Part shown: positions 41,382-51,370 of the stretch, piece by piece
How the letters are laid out: each line of letters begins with the position of its first letter
Position numbering within the stretch: position 1 is the stretch's first letter
Assembly (NCBI GenBank): GCA_016793865.1
Contig: JAEULJ010000007.1
Span: 496,001-560,000, forward strand
Length of the DNA: 64,000 nucleotides
Source: Altererythrobacter sp.
GTDB lineage: Bacteria; Pseudomonadota; Alphaproteobacteria; Sphingomonadales; Sphingomonadaceae
Direction of reading: 5' to 3'
Program-made: the position numbers and the translations under genes
Notes under the pieces: model-generated
Databases searched by the model: none
What the model was told of the DNA's origin: nothing
The model's input: only the letters and a program-made list of their open reading frames with translations

Positions 41382-42493
41382 GCATCGTCCCGACCCCCAT
41401 AGCCCGCCAGCCGTGGCGGATGCTGATCCCGTTGATCGGGCTGGTCGTCTTCGGGTCGCTGGTGCTCTATTCGGCCGGCGCGGGCGACTGGAACCGCTAT
41501 GCGAGTTCGCATCTGATCCGCTTCGGCGTCTTTCTCACCATGGCGATCGTGATGACGCGCTTCGGGCGCGATCTGGTGCGTTTCGCGGCCTATCCCGGCT
41601 ATGCCGCGGTTCTGGTGCTCCTGATCGCAGTGGACGCCATCGGGTTCGTGGGAGGCGGCGCGCAGCGCTGGCTCGACCTCGGGTTCATGCAGCTCCAGCC
41701 TTCGGAGCTGATGAAACCGGCCATCGTGCTGGTGCTGGCGCGCTTCTACGGCGACCTTCCGTTCGGCATGATCCCCACCTGGCGCGCCCTGCTGCCCGCG
41801 GGGATGCTGATCGCGGCGCCGATGGCGCTGGTGCTGCTCCAGCCTGACCTGGGGACCGCGCTCGCAATCGGCTTCGGCGCGGTCACGGTGATGTTCCTCG
41901 CCGGCCTGCCGCTGTCCTGGTTCATCGGCGCGGGGGCGGCCGCTGCCCTGATCGCGCCGCTCGCCTTCTTCTTCGGCCTGCATGATTACCAGCGGCGCCG
42001 GGTCTTCACCTTCCTCGACCCCGAGAGCGATCCCCTGGGCGATGGCTACCACATCACTCAGTCCAAGATCGCCATCGGCTCAGGCGGGCTGTTCGGTAAA
42101 GGCTTCGGCGAGGGTACGCAGAGCCACCTCGCCTATCTTCCCGAGCCGCACACCGATTTCGTGTTCGCGACGATGGCGGAGGAATGGGGCTTCGCCGGCG
42201 GGCTGTTCGTGCTCTTCGTGTTCGCGATGATACTGTCGTGGGGCCTTTCGGTCGCGCGGCGCTCGACCGACCGCTTCGCCAAGCTGCTGGCCGCCGGGAT
42301 GACCGCCACCATCTTCTTTTATGTGGCGATCAACCTGATGATGGTGATGGGCCTCGCGCCGGTGGTGGGGATCCCCCTTCCCTTTCTCAGCCACGGTGGT
42401 TCGTCGATGATGACCAACATGATCTGCATCGGCACGCTGATGATGATCGATCGCTGGAACCGGCGTGCCCCGCGCGGGAGTTTGTCGGGCTGA
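41378..42493 (+). CDS. rodA: peptidoglycan glycosyltransferase RodA
   Basis: The 371-residue SEDS polymerase pairs with PBP2. Family motifs: GGGAQRWLDLGFMQLQPSELMKPA near 87, VLLQPDLGTAL near 148, QSKIAIGSGGLFGKGFGEGTQ near 227 and PLPFLSHGGSSMM near 330. The best start is TTG at 41378, overlapping the mrdA stop as TTGA; the preceding open frame is an mrdA shadow. Last gene of the operon, about 110 bp before tRNA-Lys. Confidence 0.95.
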   Translation: MSIVPTPIARQPWRMLIPLIGLVVFGSLVLYSAGAGDWNRYASSHLIRFGVFLTMAIVMTRFGRDLVRFAAYPGYAAVLVLLIAVDAIGFVGGGAQRWLDLGFMQLQPSELMKPAIVLVLARFYGDLPFGMIPTWRALLPAGMLIAAPMALVLLQPDLGTALAIGFGAVTVMFLAGLPLSWFIGAGAAAALIAPLAFFFGLHDYQRRRVFTFLDPESDPLGDGYHITQSKIAIGSGGLFGKGFGEGTQSHLAYLPEPHTDFVFATMAEEWGFAGGLFVLFVFAMILSWGLSVARRSTDRFAKLLAAGMTATIFFYVAINLMMVMGLAPVVGIPLPFLSHGGSSMMTNMICIGTLMMIDRWNRRAPRGSLSG

Positions 42494-42604
42494 AGCGCGA
42501 TTGTGCGCTTCCATTCCCGCCCACCCCCGCTATATGCGGCGCCTTCCCCGATTCGGACCCGACGGTCCATCGGGCAAAGCAGGCCGGCAGCAGCCGCCCG
42601 GTGT

Positions 42605-42680
<76 letters not shown>

Positions 42681-42804
42681 TCCCTTCCAGCCAGCGCCGC
42701 GCTCGCGCAGCGGCCCTGCGGATCGCAACCGGGCTTGCAGGAGTCGCAACTGTGTTTCCCGTCCGAGTTCTCTAGGGTAACCACGGACACGAAGGGAACC
42801 TCGC

Positions 42805-44274
42805 GTGCTGGCTGATTTCGATGCGATTTTGCTGGCCCGGATCCAGTTCGCCTTCACCGTCAGCTTCCATTTCATCTTTCCGGCGTTCTCCATCGGCCTG
42901 GCCAGCTATTTGATGGTTCTGGAAGGGCTGTGGCTGCGCACTGGCCGCGCGCTGTATCTCGATCTGTTCAGGTACTGGATCAAGATCTTCGCGATCACCT
43001 TCGCGATGGGTGTCGTGTCGGGCATTGTGATGAGCTACCAGTTCGGCACCAACTGGGCGGTCTTCAGCGACCGGGCGGGGCCGGTGATCGGCCCGTTGAT
43101 GGCTTATGAGGTGCTCACCGCCTTCTTCCTCGAGGCGGGCTTCCTAGGCGTGATGCTGTTCGGTCTCAAGAAGGTCGGCCGCAAGCTGCACTTCCTGGCC
43201 ACGGTCATGGTCGCGCTCGGCACATTCGTGTCCGCGTTCTGGATCCTTTCGGTCAACAGCTGGATGCAGACGCCCACCGGCTACGAGCTGTCCGCCAGCG
43301 GCCAGTTCCTGCCTGGCGAAAGCTGGTGGGCGATCGTGTTCAATCCCAGCTTCCCCTATCGCCTGGTCCACACGGTGATCGCCGCCTACCTCACCACCGC
43401 CTTCGTGGTCGGAGCGGCCGGAGCATGGCACCTGCTGCGCGACCGCACCAATCTCCACGCGCGCAAGATGTTCTCGATGGCGATGTGGATGGCCGCGATC
43501 GTGGCACCGATCCAGATCGTGGCAGGGGATCTGCATGGCCTGAACACGCTGGAGCATCAGCCGGTGAAGGTGATGGCGATGGAAGGGCACTATCGCAGCT
43601 ATCCGGACGGCGCGCCGCTCTATCTTTTCGGCATCCCCAACGAAGCCGCGCAACGCCTCGACCACGCCGTCGCCATCCCCAAGCTGTCCTCCCTGATCCT
43701 CAAGCACGATCCCGATGCGCCGCTGGCCGGGCTCGACACCGTTCCCGACGATCTCCAGCCGCCGGTGAATATCGTGTTCTGGTCGTTCCGAATCATGGTG
43801 GCGATGGGGATGGCCATGCTGGCGATCGGCCTGTGGAGCCTGCTGGCGCGATGGCGCGGCCGGCTCTACGACTGGCGCACGCTTCACCGCGCCGCTTTGC
43901 TCATGGGCCCATCGGGCTTCGTGGCGGTGCTGGCGGGCTGGATCACGACCGAGGTGGGCCGCCAGCCCTGGGTCATCCACGGCCTGCTGCGGACCAGCGA
44001 CGCCGCCAGCCCGCTCGATGCCCCCGCCGTCGCCGCCTCGCTGATCGCCTTCGTGGTGGTCTATTTCGCGGTCTTCGGCGCGGGTGTGTGGTACATCCTT
44101 CACCTCATGCACAAACCACCGCAGGCAGGCGAGCCGGGGGTCGAGGCCAGCGAGCCGGGCCCGATCCGCACCGCCGGCATCACGCCCGGCCCCGCCCAGG
44201 CATCCACGGCCGAGCCCGGCCAGGATTGGCCCGAACCTCCAGAGGCCGCTCCCAACGGAGATCCTGGCAAATGA
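42805..44274 (+). CDS. cydA: cytochrome bd ubiquinol oxidase subunit I, CIO type
   Basis: The 489-residue subunit carries heme ligand H22 (SFHFIFP), the EAGFLGVMLFG segment near 110 and the GRQPWVI motif near 389. Its Q-loop is short, as in the cyanide-insensitive (CioA) subgroup. After the last helix there is an unusual roughly 55-residue Pro/Gly/Glu-rich cytoplasmic tail (from about residue 435). GAAGGGA precedes the GTG at 42805. It overlaps cydB by ATGA. Bd oxidases reduce O2 at low oxygen or under respiratory stress. Confidence 0.95.
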   Translation: MLADFDAILLARIQFAFTVSFHFIFPAFSIGLASYLMVLEGLWLRTGRALYLDLFRYWIKIFAITFAMGVVSGIVMSYQFGTNWAVFSDRAGPVIGPLMAYEVLTAFFLEAGFLGVMLFGLKKVGRKLHFLATVMVALGTFVSAFWILSVNSWMQTPTGYELSASGQFLPGESWWAIVFNPSFPYRLVHTVIAAYLTTAFVVGAAGAWHLLRDRTNLHARKMFSMAMWMAAIVAPIQIVAGDLHGLNTLEHQPVKVMAMEGHYRSYPDGAPLYLFGIPNEAAQRLDHAVAIPKLSSLILKHDPDAPLAGLDTVPDDLQPPVNIVFWSFRIMVAMGMAMLAIGLWSLLARWRGRLYDWRTLHRAALLMGPSGFVAVLAGWITTEVGRQPWVIHGLLRTSDAASPLDAPAVAASLIAFVVVYFAVFGAGVWYILHLMHKPPQAGEPGVEASEPGPIRTAGITPGPAQASTAEPGQDWPEPPEAAPNGDPGK

Positions 44275-45278
44275 TCGGCGCGGTCGATCTCACCGTGGTG
44301 TGGGCCTTCATCATCGCCTTCGCCGTCTTCGCCTATGTCGTCATGGACGGGTTCGATCTGGGCATCGGCATCCTGTTTCCAACTTTCGAGCCGGGGCCGG
44401 AGCGTGACCGGGCGATGAACTCCATCGCGCCGGTGTGGGATGGCAACGAGACCTGGCTGGTGCTGGGCGGCGGCGGCCTGCTTGCCGCCTTCCCCCTCGC
44501 CTATGCGGTGATCCTGCCCGCCACCTATCCGCTCATCATCGCAATGCTGCTGGGCCTGGTGTTCCGCGGCGTGGCGTTCGAGTTCCGCTGGCGCGATCCA
44601 CGCCACCGGCAGTTCTGGGATGCCGCCTTCACCGGCGGATCGCTGACGGCGGCGCTGGCGCAAGGGATGACGCTGGGCGCGCTGCTCCAGGGGGTCGCGG
44701 TGGAGAATCGGGCCTATGCTGGAAGCTGGTTCGACTGGCTCACGCCCTACACGCTGTTGACGGGGCTGGGCACCGTGGCCGGCTACGCGCTCCTGGGCGC
44801 GACATGGCTGGTGTGGAAGCTGGATGGGCCGGAACAGGCTCACGCCCGCAAGCTGGCGAAGCGGGCCGCCTGGACCACGTTCGTGCTGATGGCCGGCGTA
44901 AGCCTCTACAATGTGCTGCTCGATCCGGAATATGCCGCCCGCTGGCTTTCCGCGCCGGCGATCTATCTGCTCGCACCCGTGCCGATCGTCACCGGCGCTA
45001 TCGCGCTGGCGCTCCTGCACGCCCTGGCGAAAGGCCGCGACGCGGCGCCTTTCTGGCTCGGCGTCGCGCTATTCTTCATGGGCATGGCGGGCCTGGGGGT
45101 GACGATCTGGCCATATGTCGTGCCCACCGCGATCACGATCTGGGACGCCGCGGCACCCGAACGCAGCCAGATCTTCATGCTGGTGGGCGTCGCGCTGACC
45201 CTGCCGCTGATCCTGGCCTATACGGCATGGAGCTATTGGGTATTCAGGGGCAAGACGGGCCACGACGGCTACCACTGA
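44271..45278 (+). CDS. cydB: cytochrome bd ubiquinol oxidase subunit II
   Basis: The 335-residue subunit has the FVMDGFDLGIG-type motif (here YVVMDGFDLGIGIL near residue 23) and PVWDGNETWLVLGGGGLLAAFP near 53, both hallmark CydB sequences; about eight membrane helices follow. The ATG overlaps the cydA stop. No cydX-like small ORF is evident after it; the following 60 bp hold the ribB operator instead. Confidence 0.95.
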   Translation: MIGAVDLTVVWAFIIAFAVFAYVVMDGFDLGIGILFPTFEPGPERDRAMNSIAPVWDGNETWLVLGGGGLLAAFPLAYAVILPATYPLIIAMLLGLVFRGVAFEFRWRDPRHRQFWDAAFTGGSLTAALAQGMTLGALLQGVAVENRAYAGSWFDWLTPYTLLTGLGTVAGYALLGATWLVWKLDGPEQAHARKLAKRAAWTTFVLMAGVSLYNVLLDPEYAARWLSAPAIYLLAPVPIVTGAIALALLHALAKGRDAAPFWLGVALFFMGMAGLGVTIWPYVVPTAITIWDAAAPERSQIFMLVGVALTLPLILAYTAWSYWVFRGKTGHDGYH

Positions 45279-45284
45279 CCCTCG

Positions 45285-45302
45285 CGCGCATCATGATGTG
45301 AT
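45285..45302. promoter_or_regulatory. candidate upstream half-operator of ribB
   Basis: An ATGTGAT half-site (45296-45302) identical to the right arm of the palindrome at 45316-45333. The left arm of this putative site is poor (CGCGCAT against ATCACAT). Centre-to-centre spacing to the main palindrome is 31 bp, about three helical turns. Confidence 0.4.
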
Positions 45303-45315
45303 ATCGGGACTGGCA

Positions 45316-45333
45316 ATCACATTATAATGTGAT
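45316..45333. promoter_or_regulatory. perfect 18-bp palindrome containing the ribB -10 box
   Basis: ATCACATTATAATGTGAT is a perfect inverted repeat, and TATAAT within it (45323-45328) is a consensus -10 element placed 16 bp before the ribB ATG. A -35 at the right spacing (around 45300) is poor. A protein bound here would block or control ribB transcription. The transcript leader would be about 10 nt with AAGG as the ribosome site. Confidence 0.75.
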
Positions 45334-45344
45334 AAGGCGGCGGT

Positions 45345-46610
45345 ATGGACTCGACCATCACGCGCATTCGCGATCTCGTCAACGAAGGTGCAATGACCCG
45401 CAGCGGGCTCGCGCGGGCCGCCGGGCTGCACGCCAACACGCTGCGCGACTGCACCACCGACGGCTGGAACCCCACCTCCGACACGCTGGGCAAGCTCACC
45501 CGCTTCCTGGACGAGGTCGGAGACGGCCCGGTGCTCGCGCCGATCGAGGACATCATCGACGAGGCGCGCAACGGGCGGATGTTCATCCTGGTGGACGATG
45601 AGGACCGCGAGAACGAAGGCGATCTCATCATTCCGGCACAAATGGCCACCCCGGCGGCGGTCAACTTCATGGCGACCCACGGCCGCGGGCTGATCTGCCT
45701 GGCGCTCACCCGCGCACGTGTCGCGGCGCTGGGGCTGGAGCCGATGAGCCGCAACCATACCGAAGCCATGCAGACCGCCTTCACCGTCTCCATTGAGGCG
45801 CGGGAGGGCGTGACCACCGGCATCTCCGCCGCCGACCGCGCCCGCACCGTTTCGGTCGCGATCGACGCGGGCAAGGGTGCCGCGGACATCGTAACCCCCG
45901 GCCATGTCTTCCCGCTGGCCGCGCGCGAGGGCGGCGTGCTGGTCCGCGCCGGCCATACCGAGGCGGCGGTGGACATCTCGCGCCTTGCCGGCCTCAACCC
46001 CTCCGGCGTGATCTGCGAGATCATGAACGAGGATGGCAGCATGGCCCGGCTCGACGATCTGATAGGCTTCGCCCGACGCCACCAGCTCAAGATCGGCACC
46101 ATTCGCGACCTCATAGCCTATCGCATGAAGCACGATCATCTCGTTGAAATGGTGAGCGAAAGCAATCTGGCTTCCGACTATGGCGGGGACTGGCGGGCCA
46201 TGACCTATCGTAGCAAGGTTTCCGGCGCGACCCATGTCGTGCTGCAGAAGGGCCATGTCGATCCCGCGCAGCCTACGCTGGTGCGGATGCACGCAATCTC
46301 CATCTTCGACGATGTGCTGGGCCAGACTGGCCCCCGAAAGCGCCAGTTACAACGTTCGATGGATGCCATCGGGCGGAGCGGGGCGGGACTGATCGTATTG
46401 CTCATGCCGGATCGACCTGAGCGCCTCCAGGCCGAGATCGGACGCCACCCGCCGGTGGAAGGCGAACTGCGCGACTACGGCATCGGCGCGCAGATCCTGG
46501 TCGACCGCGGGGTAAGCGAGATGATCCTGCTGTCCGACAGCGAACGCACCGTGGTCGGGCTGGAAGGCTACGGCCTGAAGGTGGTGGGGCGGGAAAATAT
46601 TCCTGCGTGA
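45345..46610 (+). CDS. ribB: HTH-fused 3,4-dihydroxy-2-butanone-4-phosphate synthase with degenerate GTP cyclohydrolase II domain (RibBX type)
   Basis: The 421-residue protein has three parts. Residues about 1-58 form a small helix-turn-helix (MTRSGLARAAGLHANTLRDC, 17-36). The DHBP synthase domain is complete, with DDEDRENEGDLI (about 83-94), GVTTGISAADRART near 159 and GHVFPLAAREGGVL near 186. The C-terminal GTP cyclohydrolase II-like domain (VRMHAIS onwards) lacks the zinc cysteines and the CDC motif, so it should not make the pyrimidine precursor. The 18-bp palindrome over the promoter suggests that the HTH autoregulates. First of ribB-eamA-ribH. Confidence 0.9.
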   Translation: MDSTITRIRDLVNEGAMTRSGLARAAGLHANTLRDCTTDGWNPTSDTLGKLTRFLDEVGDGPVLAPIEDIIDEARNGRMFILVDDEDRENEGDLIIPAQMATPAAVNFMATHGRGLICLALTRARVAALGLEPMSRNHTEAMQTAFTVSIEAREGVTTGISAADRARTVSVAIDAGKGAADIVTPGHVFPLAAREGGVLVRAGHTEAAVDISRLAGLNPSGVICEIMNEDGSMARLDDLIGFARRHQLKIGTIRDLIAYRMKHDHLVEMVSESNLASDYGGDWRAMTYRSKVSGATHVVLQKGHVDPAQPTLVRMHAISIFDDVLGQTGPRKRQLQRSMDAIGRSGAGLIVLLMPDRPERLQAEIGRHPPVEGELRDYGIGAQILVDRGVSEMILLSDSERTVVGLEGYGLKVVGRENIPA

Positions 46611-47449
46611 CGGCCAGCACGCTGGGGTTGGCGCTGGCGGCGCTCTCCGCGCTCGGCACCGCCATCTCGCACGCCTTGGTGAAGGCCGGGCGCGACAAGT
46701 TGGCGGTGCAGGTATGGATAAGGCTCGGTGGGCTTCTCTTCGCCCTGCCCTTCGTCGTCACCAGCCCGCTGCCGGATGCCAGGCTCACAGGCTGGCTGGT
46801 GTTGGCCGCAGCAGTTCACGGGATCTACCAGGCGGTGCTGGCGCGATCCTACCACGCCAATGATTTCGCCGCCGCCTATCCGATCGCACGCGGCACGGGG
46901 TTGTTGCTGACCGCGGCCGGAGGGCTGCTGCTCCTGGGAGACCGGATACCGCTCGGGCAGGTCGCGGGCATCGCGCTGGTCGTGGCGGGTATCCTCACCA
47001 TCGCGCGGTTCGGGCGCATCCACCGCGCCGGGCTAGCGCTGGCGGTAGCGACGGGAACGATGACCGCGGTGTATTCGGTGGTCGACGCCCATGCGATGCG
47101 CATTGCGCCGACCATCGGCACATTCCTCGGCTGGTTCTTCCTGCTCGACACAATCTCTACCCCCACGCTGTTCTTCCTCACTCGCGGGAAAGGCACACGG
47201 CGTGCCTTGTTCCTGGCCGAGCGCAAGACCGGGCTTTACGCGGCGCTCGGCGCGCTGGCCGCCTTCGTACCCGCGCTGATCGCCTATCGGTTCGCGCCGG
47301 CCGGGGTAGTCAACGCGCTCCGCGAAACAAGCATCCTGATCGCGCTGGCGGCGGGACGGCTGTGGCTGGGCGAGCGGCCGGGCCACTGGCATTGGGCGGC
47401 GGGCATCGCTATCGCTGCGGGCGCAATCATCGTGGTCGCTGCAAACTGA
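46607..47449 (+). CDS. EamA/DMT-family transporter in the riboflavin operon
   Basis: The 280-residue protein has about ten membrane helices in two EamA-like repeats, e.g. YPIARGTGLLLTAAGGLLLLG in the first and VVNALRETSILIALAAGRLWLGE in the second. GTG 46607 overlaps the ribB stop (GTGA), and ribH follows 16 bp later, so it is co-expressed with riboflavin genes. Transport of a flavin or a precursor is a context-based guess; DMT proteins have very varied substrates. Confidence 0.8.
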   Translation: MTASTLGLALAALSALGTAISHALVKAGRDKLAVQVWIRLGGLLFALPFVVTSPLPDARLTGWLVLAAAVHGIYQAVLARSYHANDFAAAYPIARGTGLLLTAAGGLLLLGDRIPLGQVAGIALVVAGILTIARFGRIHRAGLALAVATGTMTAVYSVVDAHAMRIAPTIGTFLGWFFLLDTISTPTLFFLTRGKGTRRALFLAERKTGLYAALGALAAFVPALIAYRFAPAGVVNALRETSILIALAAGRLWLGERPGHWHWAAGIAIAAGAIIVVAAN

Positions 47450-47465
47450 TTGAGGACACAAGAGA

Positions 47466-47885
47466 ATGGCGCAATTCCTGATCGTCGAGGCGCGCTTCTA
47501 CGATCATCTCAACGACATGCTGGTGGCGGGCGCGCGGGCCGCACTCGAAGGGGCGGGCCACGAGGTGGAGGTTCTCACCGTGCCCGGCGCGCTGGAGATC
47601 CCCGGCGCGATCGCACTCGCCTCGGAGAGCGGGAAATACGATGGCTTCGTGGCGATCGGTGTCGTGATCCGGGGAGAGACCTGGCATTTCGAGATCGTGG
47701 CCGGCGAAAGCGCGCGCGGCGTCATGGCCCTGACGATGGACGGCGTGGCGATCGGCAACGGCATACTGACGGTCGAAAACGAGGCGCAGGCGCTGGTCCG
47801 CGCCGATCCCGCGCAAAAGGACAAGGGCGGCGAGGCGGCGCGAGCCGCGATGGCGCTCCACGATCTGGCGCAACGCTTCGCCTGA
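47466..47885 (+). CDS. ribH: 6,7-dimethyl-8-ribityllumazine synthase
   Basis: The 139-residue lumazine synthase condenses the ribB product with the pyrimidine intermediate. [14 protein letters not shown] (39-52), the substrate-binding [14 protein letters not shown] with catalytic His near 74, and GNGILTVEN near 98 are present. It is a short, single-domain form. Last gene in ribB-eamA-ribH. ribA, ribD and ribE are not in the window. Confidence 0.96.
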   Translation: MAQFLIVEARFYDHLNDMLVAGARAALEGAGHEVEVLTVPGALEIPGAIALASESGKYDGFVAIGVVIRGETWHFEIVAGESARGVMALTMDGVAIGNGILTVENEAQALVRADPAQKDKGGEAARAAMALHDLAQRFA

Positions 47886-47933
47886 TGCGGCCGGGCGGAC
47901 AGCACGTCTTCTGAACCGGGGGGAACGGTTCCG

Positions 47934-49805
47934 CTATCGCACCTGCGCGTTGAAGGTGACGGAGAAATTGGGCGGTGTCCCGGTCGATCCAGCCATGATC
48001 CCCTTGGGATTGAGGCACACATGACGAACCGCCGGATCGTAGGCGGCGACCGGGGTATAGGTGCAGGCCGCGAAGCTTGCGGGCGCCGCAACGGCGTTGG
48101 AATAGCGGATATCGGTCAGAGCGTTGAAGGTGAGCGCGCTGGCTGGCGTTCCTTCGACGAAGGCGGCGGAGGCCGCGTTGCCCACCGCGATGTCGGCGGG
48201 AAGCGTATCGACCATGACCAGCGAATTGACATCGACCGGGGATGGCCCGCTGTTGCTAACCTGGATGCTGTAGCGGACCACGGCGCCGGGGATCGAGAGC
48301 GGATTGGTCGTCCCACGATAGGGATCCGAGATCGTCGAGGATGTCTTGATGACGCTGAGCGAGGCATTGGGTGCCCGCTTGGTGTTGGTGATCGTGCAGC
48401 CGATCACATCGCCCACCTGTGGCGTGACGGCGGCGCCAATGCTGGTGGGAAGCGTGGTCGTGGAACCGGGATTGGCGTTGGTGCAGGCCAGCGCCGATGT
48501 GTATTGCGCCAGCAGCGTCGTGCCCGATCCAACCTCTGCTAGGGAATAGGCGGTCCCGGGCGCAGCCTGGTAGCGCGGCGTGGATGCATTGGTGACCGTC
48601 GCACCGCTGCCGGTGGTGGTGGTGGTGGCCACCACCGTCGAGGCCTGGCGGATTTCCATGACGAACTGGTCGCCCGAGAACTGCCGCCCGCCGGCACCCA
48701 GCGCCTTGCTCAGGCGGAGATGCGGCTGCGGGGTCTGGGTATAGGTGCAGGCAACCTTGTCGCCGAACTGCAGCATCCCGAAATTGTATGAGGTGGTAAG
48801 CACGCCGTTGGGCATGACGGTGCCCGAGCCGGCGGTGGCGTTGGTGCAGGTGAGGCTGGAGCGATATTGCGAGACTGTGCTCGCGCTTCCACTCGCCATC
48901 GACTGGTTGAGCGCGAGCGGAAGCGCCGCGCTGGTCGGGAGCGAGGCTGCGGTGAACGGCCCGAGCCCCGTGCCGGTCGAGGTGCCGCTGGCATAGGCGG
49001 TGCCCCCGCCCGAGGGACCGATCGAGAAGGTGAACTGGTCTGCCGGGTCCACGCGCACGCCCTGAATGACGGTGTTGAGCGTGATCGAGGCGAACCGCAC
49101 CGCGAACATGGCGCCCTGCAGCCCCCCGCCAACCAGGGTGGTGACGACCTGCGTCGGACCGGCGCTGCCCACGATATAGGCGCCCACGGTACCCGCCGCT
49201 CCGGTTTCGGTGAACGTGCTGGTGCCTGCCCCGGTGGTAGTGGGATATGTGCTGCCGGAGATGGGTCCGATCTGTCCAATGACGGCCCAGTTCCCGCCGT
49301 TGGTCTGGACCCGGAAGCTCTCGCCCTCATTGGTGGATTCGGCGTCGGCGGCGACAAACATATAGGATGTGATCGTTCCGCCCGACGGCGGGGTCAGGGC
49401 GATACTGGATACAGTCATGGTGGAGGTGCCGCCTGTGCCCTGGTACAGGATCGGGCGCCCGGCGATGCCGAGAAAAGCCGTGTTCCCGACCGCTGCTCCG
49501 CTCCAGGAAGGCGCTGCGACCGAGGAAAGCGCCGGCCCGCTCACGCGCAGGCGGAAGGTCATGGTGGTGCCATCCGGCAGTATATAGCTGAAGGCCTGGC
49601 CCGAAGCCGTGCGCGCGGTGGCGTCGTTATACTCGGACAGGTCCAGCCAGCAGTAGGTCTGCCAGTCCGCCGGTCCAGTCGTACCCTGCGATGTCGCGAT
49701 GTTGCAGTTCGCCGCCGCTGCGGGCAACGCCCAGAGAAACGCGAACAGCGCCGCGAGCAACCGGGCTGTGCTTCGACAGCGCGAGAGATTCGGTAATTGT
49801 GCCAT
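47934..49805 (-). CDS. secreted surface protein with CshA-like and DUF11-like domains
   Basis: The 623-residue protein has a signal peptide (LLAALFAFLWALPAAAA). The N-terminal half is a Thr/Ser/Gly-rich beta region resembling non-repetitive CshA-type adhesin domains (QAFSYILPDGTTMTFRLRVSG near 70). Then come two DUF11/SpaA-like modules with CxN patterns (SSLTCTNATAG and SALACTNANPG) and a final DUF11 domain (SNSGPSPVDVNSLVMVDTLP). Probably an exported envelope or surface protein; no LPXTG or autotransporter barrel. Stand-alone gene between ribH and eno. Confidence 0.75.
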   Translation of the reverse strand: MAQLPNLSRCRSTARLLAALFAFLWALPAAAANCNIATSQGTTGPADWQTYCWLDLSEYNDATARTASGQAFSYILPDGTTMTFRLRVSGPALSSVAAPSWSGAAVGNTAFLGIAGRPILYQGTGGTSTMTVSSIALTPPSGGTITSYMFVAADAESTNEGESFRVQTNGGNWAVIGQIGPISGSTYPTTTGAGTSTFTETGAAGTVGAYIVGSAGPTQVVTTLVGGGLQGAMFAVRFASITLNTVIQGVRVDPADQFTFSIGPSGGGTAYASGTSTGTGLGPFTAASLPTSAALPLALNQSMASGSASTVSQYRSSLTCTNATAGSGTVMPNGVLTTSYNFGMLQFGDKVACTYTQTPQPHLRLSKALGAGGRQFSGDQFVMEIRQASTVVATTTTTGSGATVTNASTPRYQAAPGTAYSLAEVGSGTTLLAQYTSALACTNANPGSTTTLPTSIGAAVTPQVGDVIGCTITNTKRAPNASLSVIKTSSTISDPYRGTTNPLSIPGAVVRYSIQVSNSGPSPVDVNSLVMVDTLPADIAVGNAASAAFVEGTPASALTFNALTDIRYSNAVAAPASFAACTYTPVAAYDPAVRHVCLNPKGIMAGSTGTPPNFSVTFNAQVR

Positions 49806-49894
49806 AGGCTTGTCCTCGGCGCAGCCTAGCGCCGAATGGCTAACGAGCCGTTTACGTTTGGCGGCCTATCCGAATCTCCGCACCGCTGCGAACG

Positions 49895-51187
<1,293 letters not shown>

Positions 51188-51370
51188 TCAGCTCCGATGC
51201 TTGTTGTGTTTGTCTGGCAGGCTTGACATGACGGCTCACCTGATGGGAGGCCGGTGAATTGCCGCCGGCTCTATGAGGCGGAACATTGGCGCGCAAGCCG
51301 CGTTCAAGCCCACGCAACCCGGAGCGGGAGGTGCGATGCCGCCTTTCCATCCGAACAGAGGGAAATACCG

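Noticed and set aside
45279-45344. FMN riboswitch upstream of ribB
   Set aside because: The leader would be only about 10 nt and the gap to cydB is 66 bp, far too short for the RFN element; none of its conserved boxes is present.
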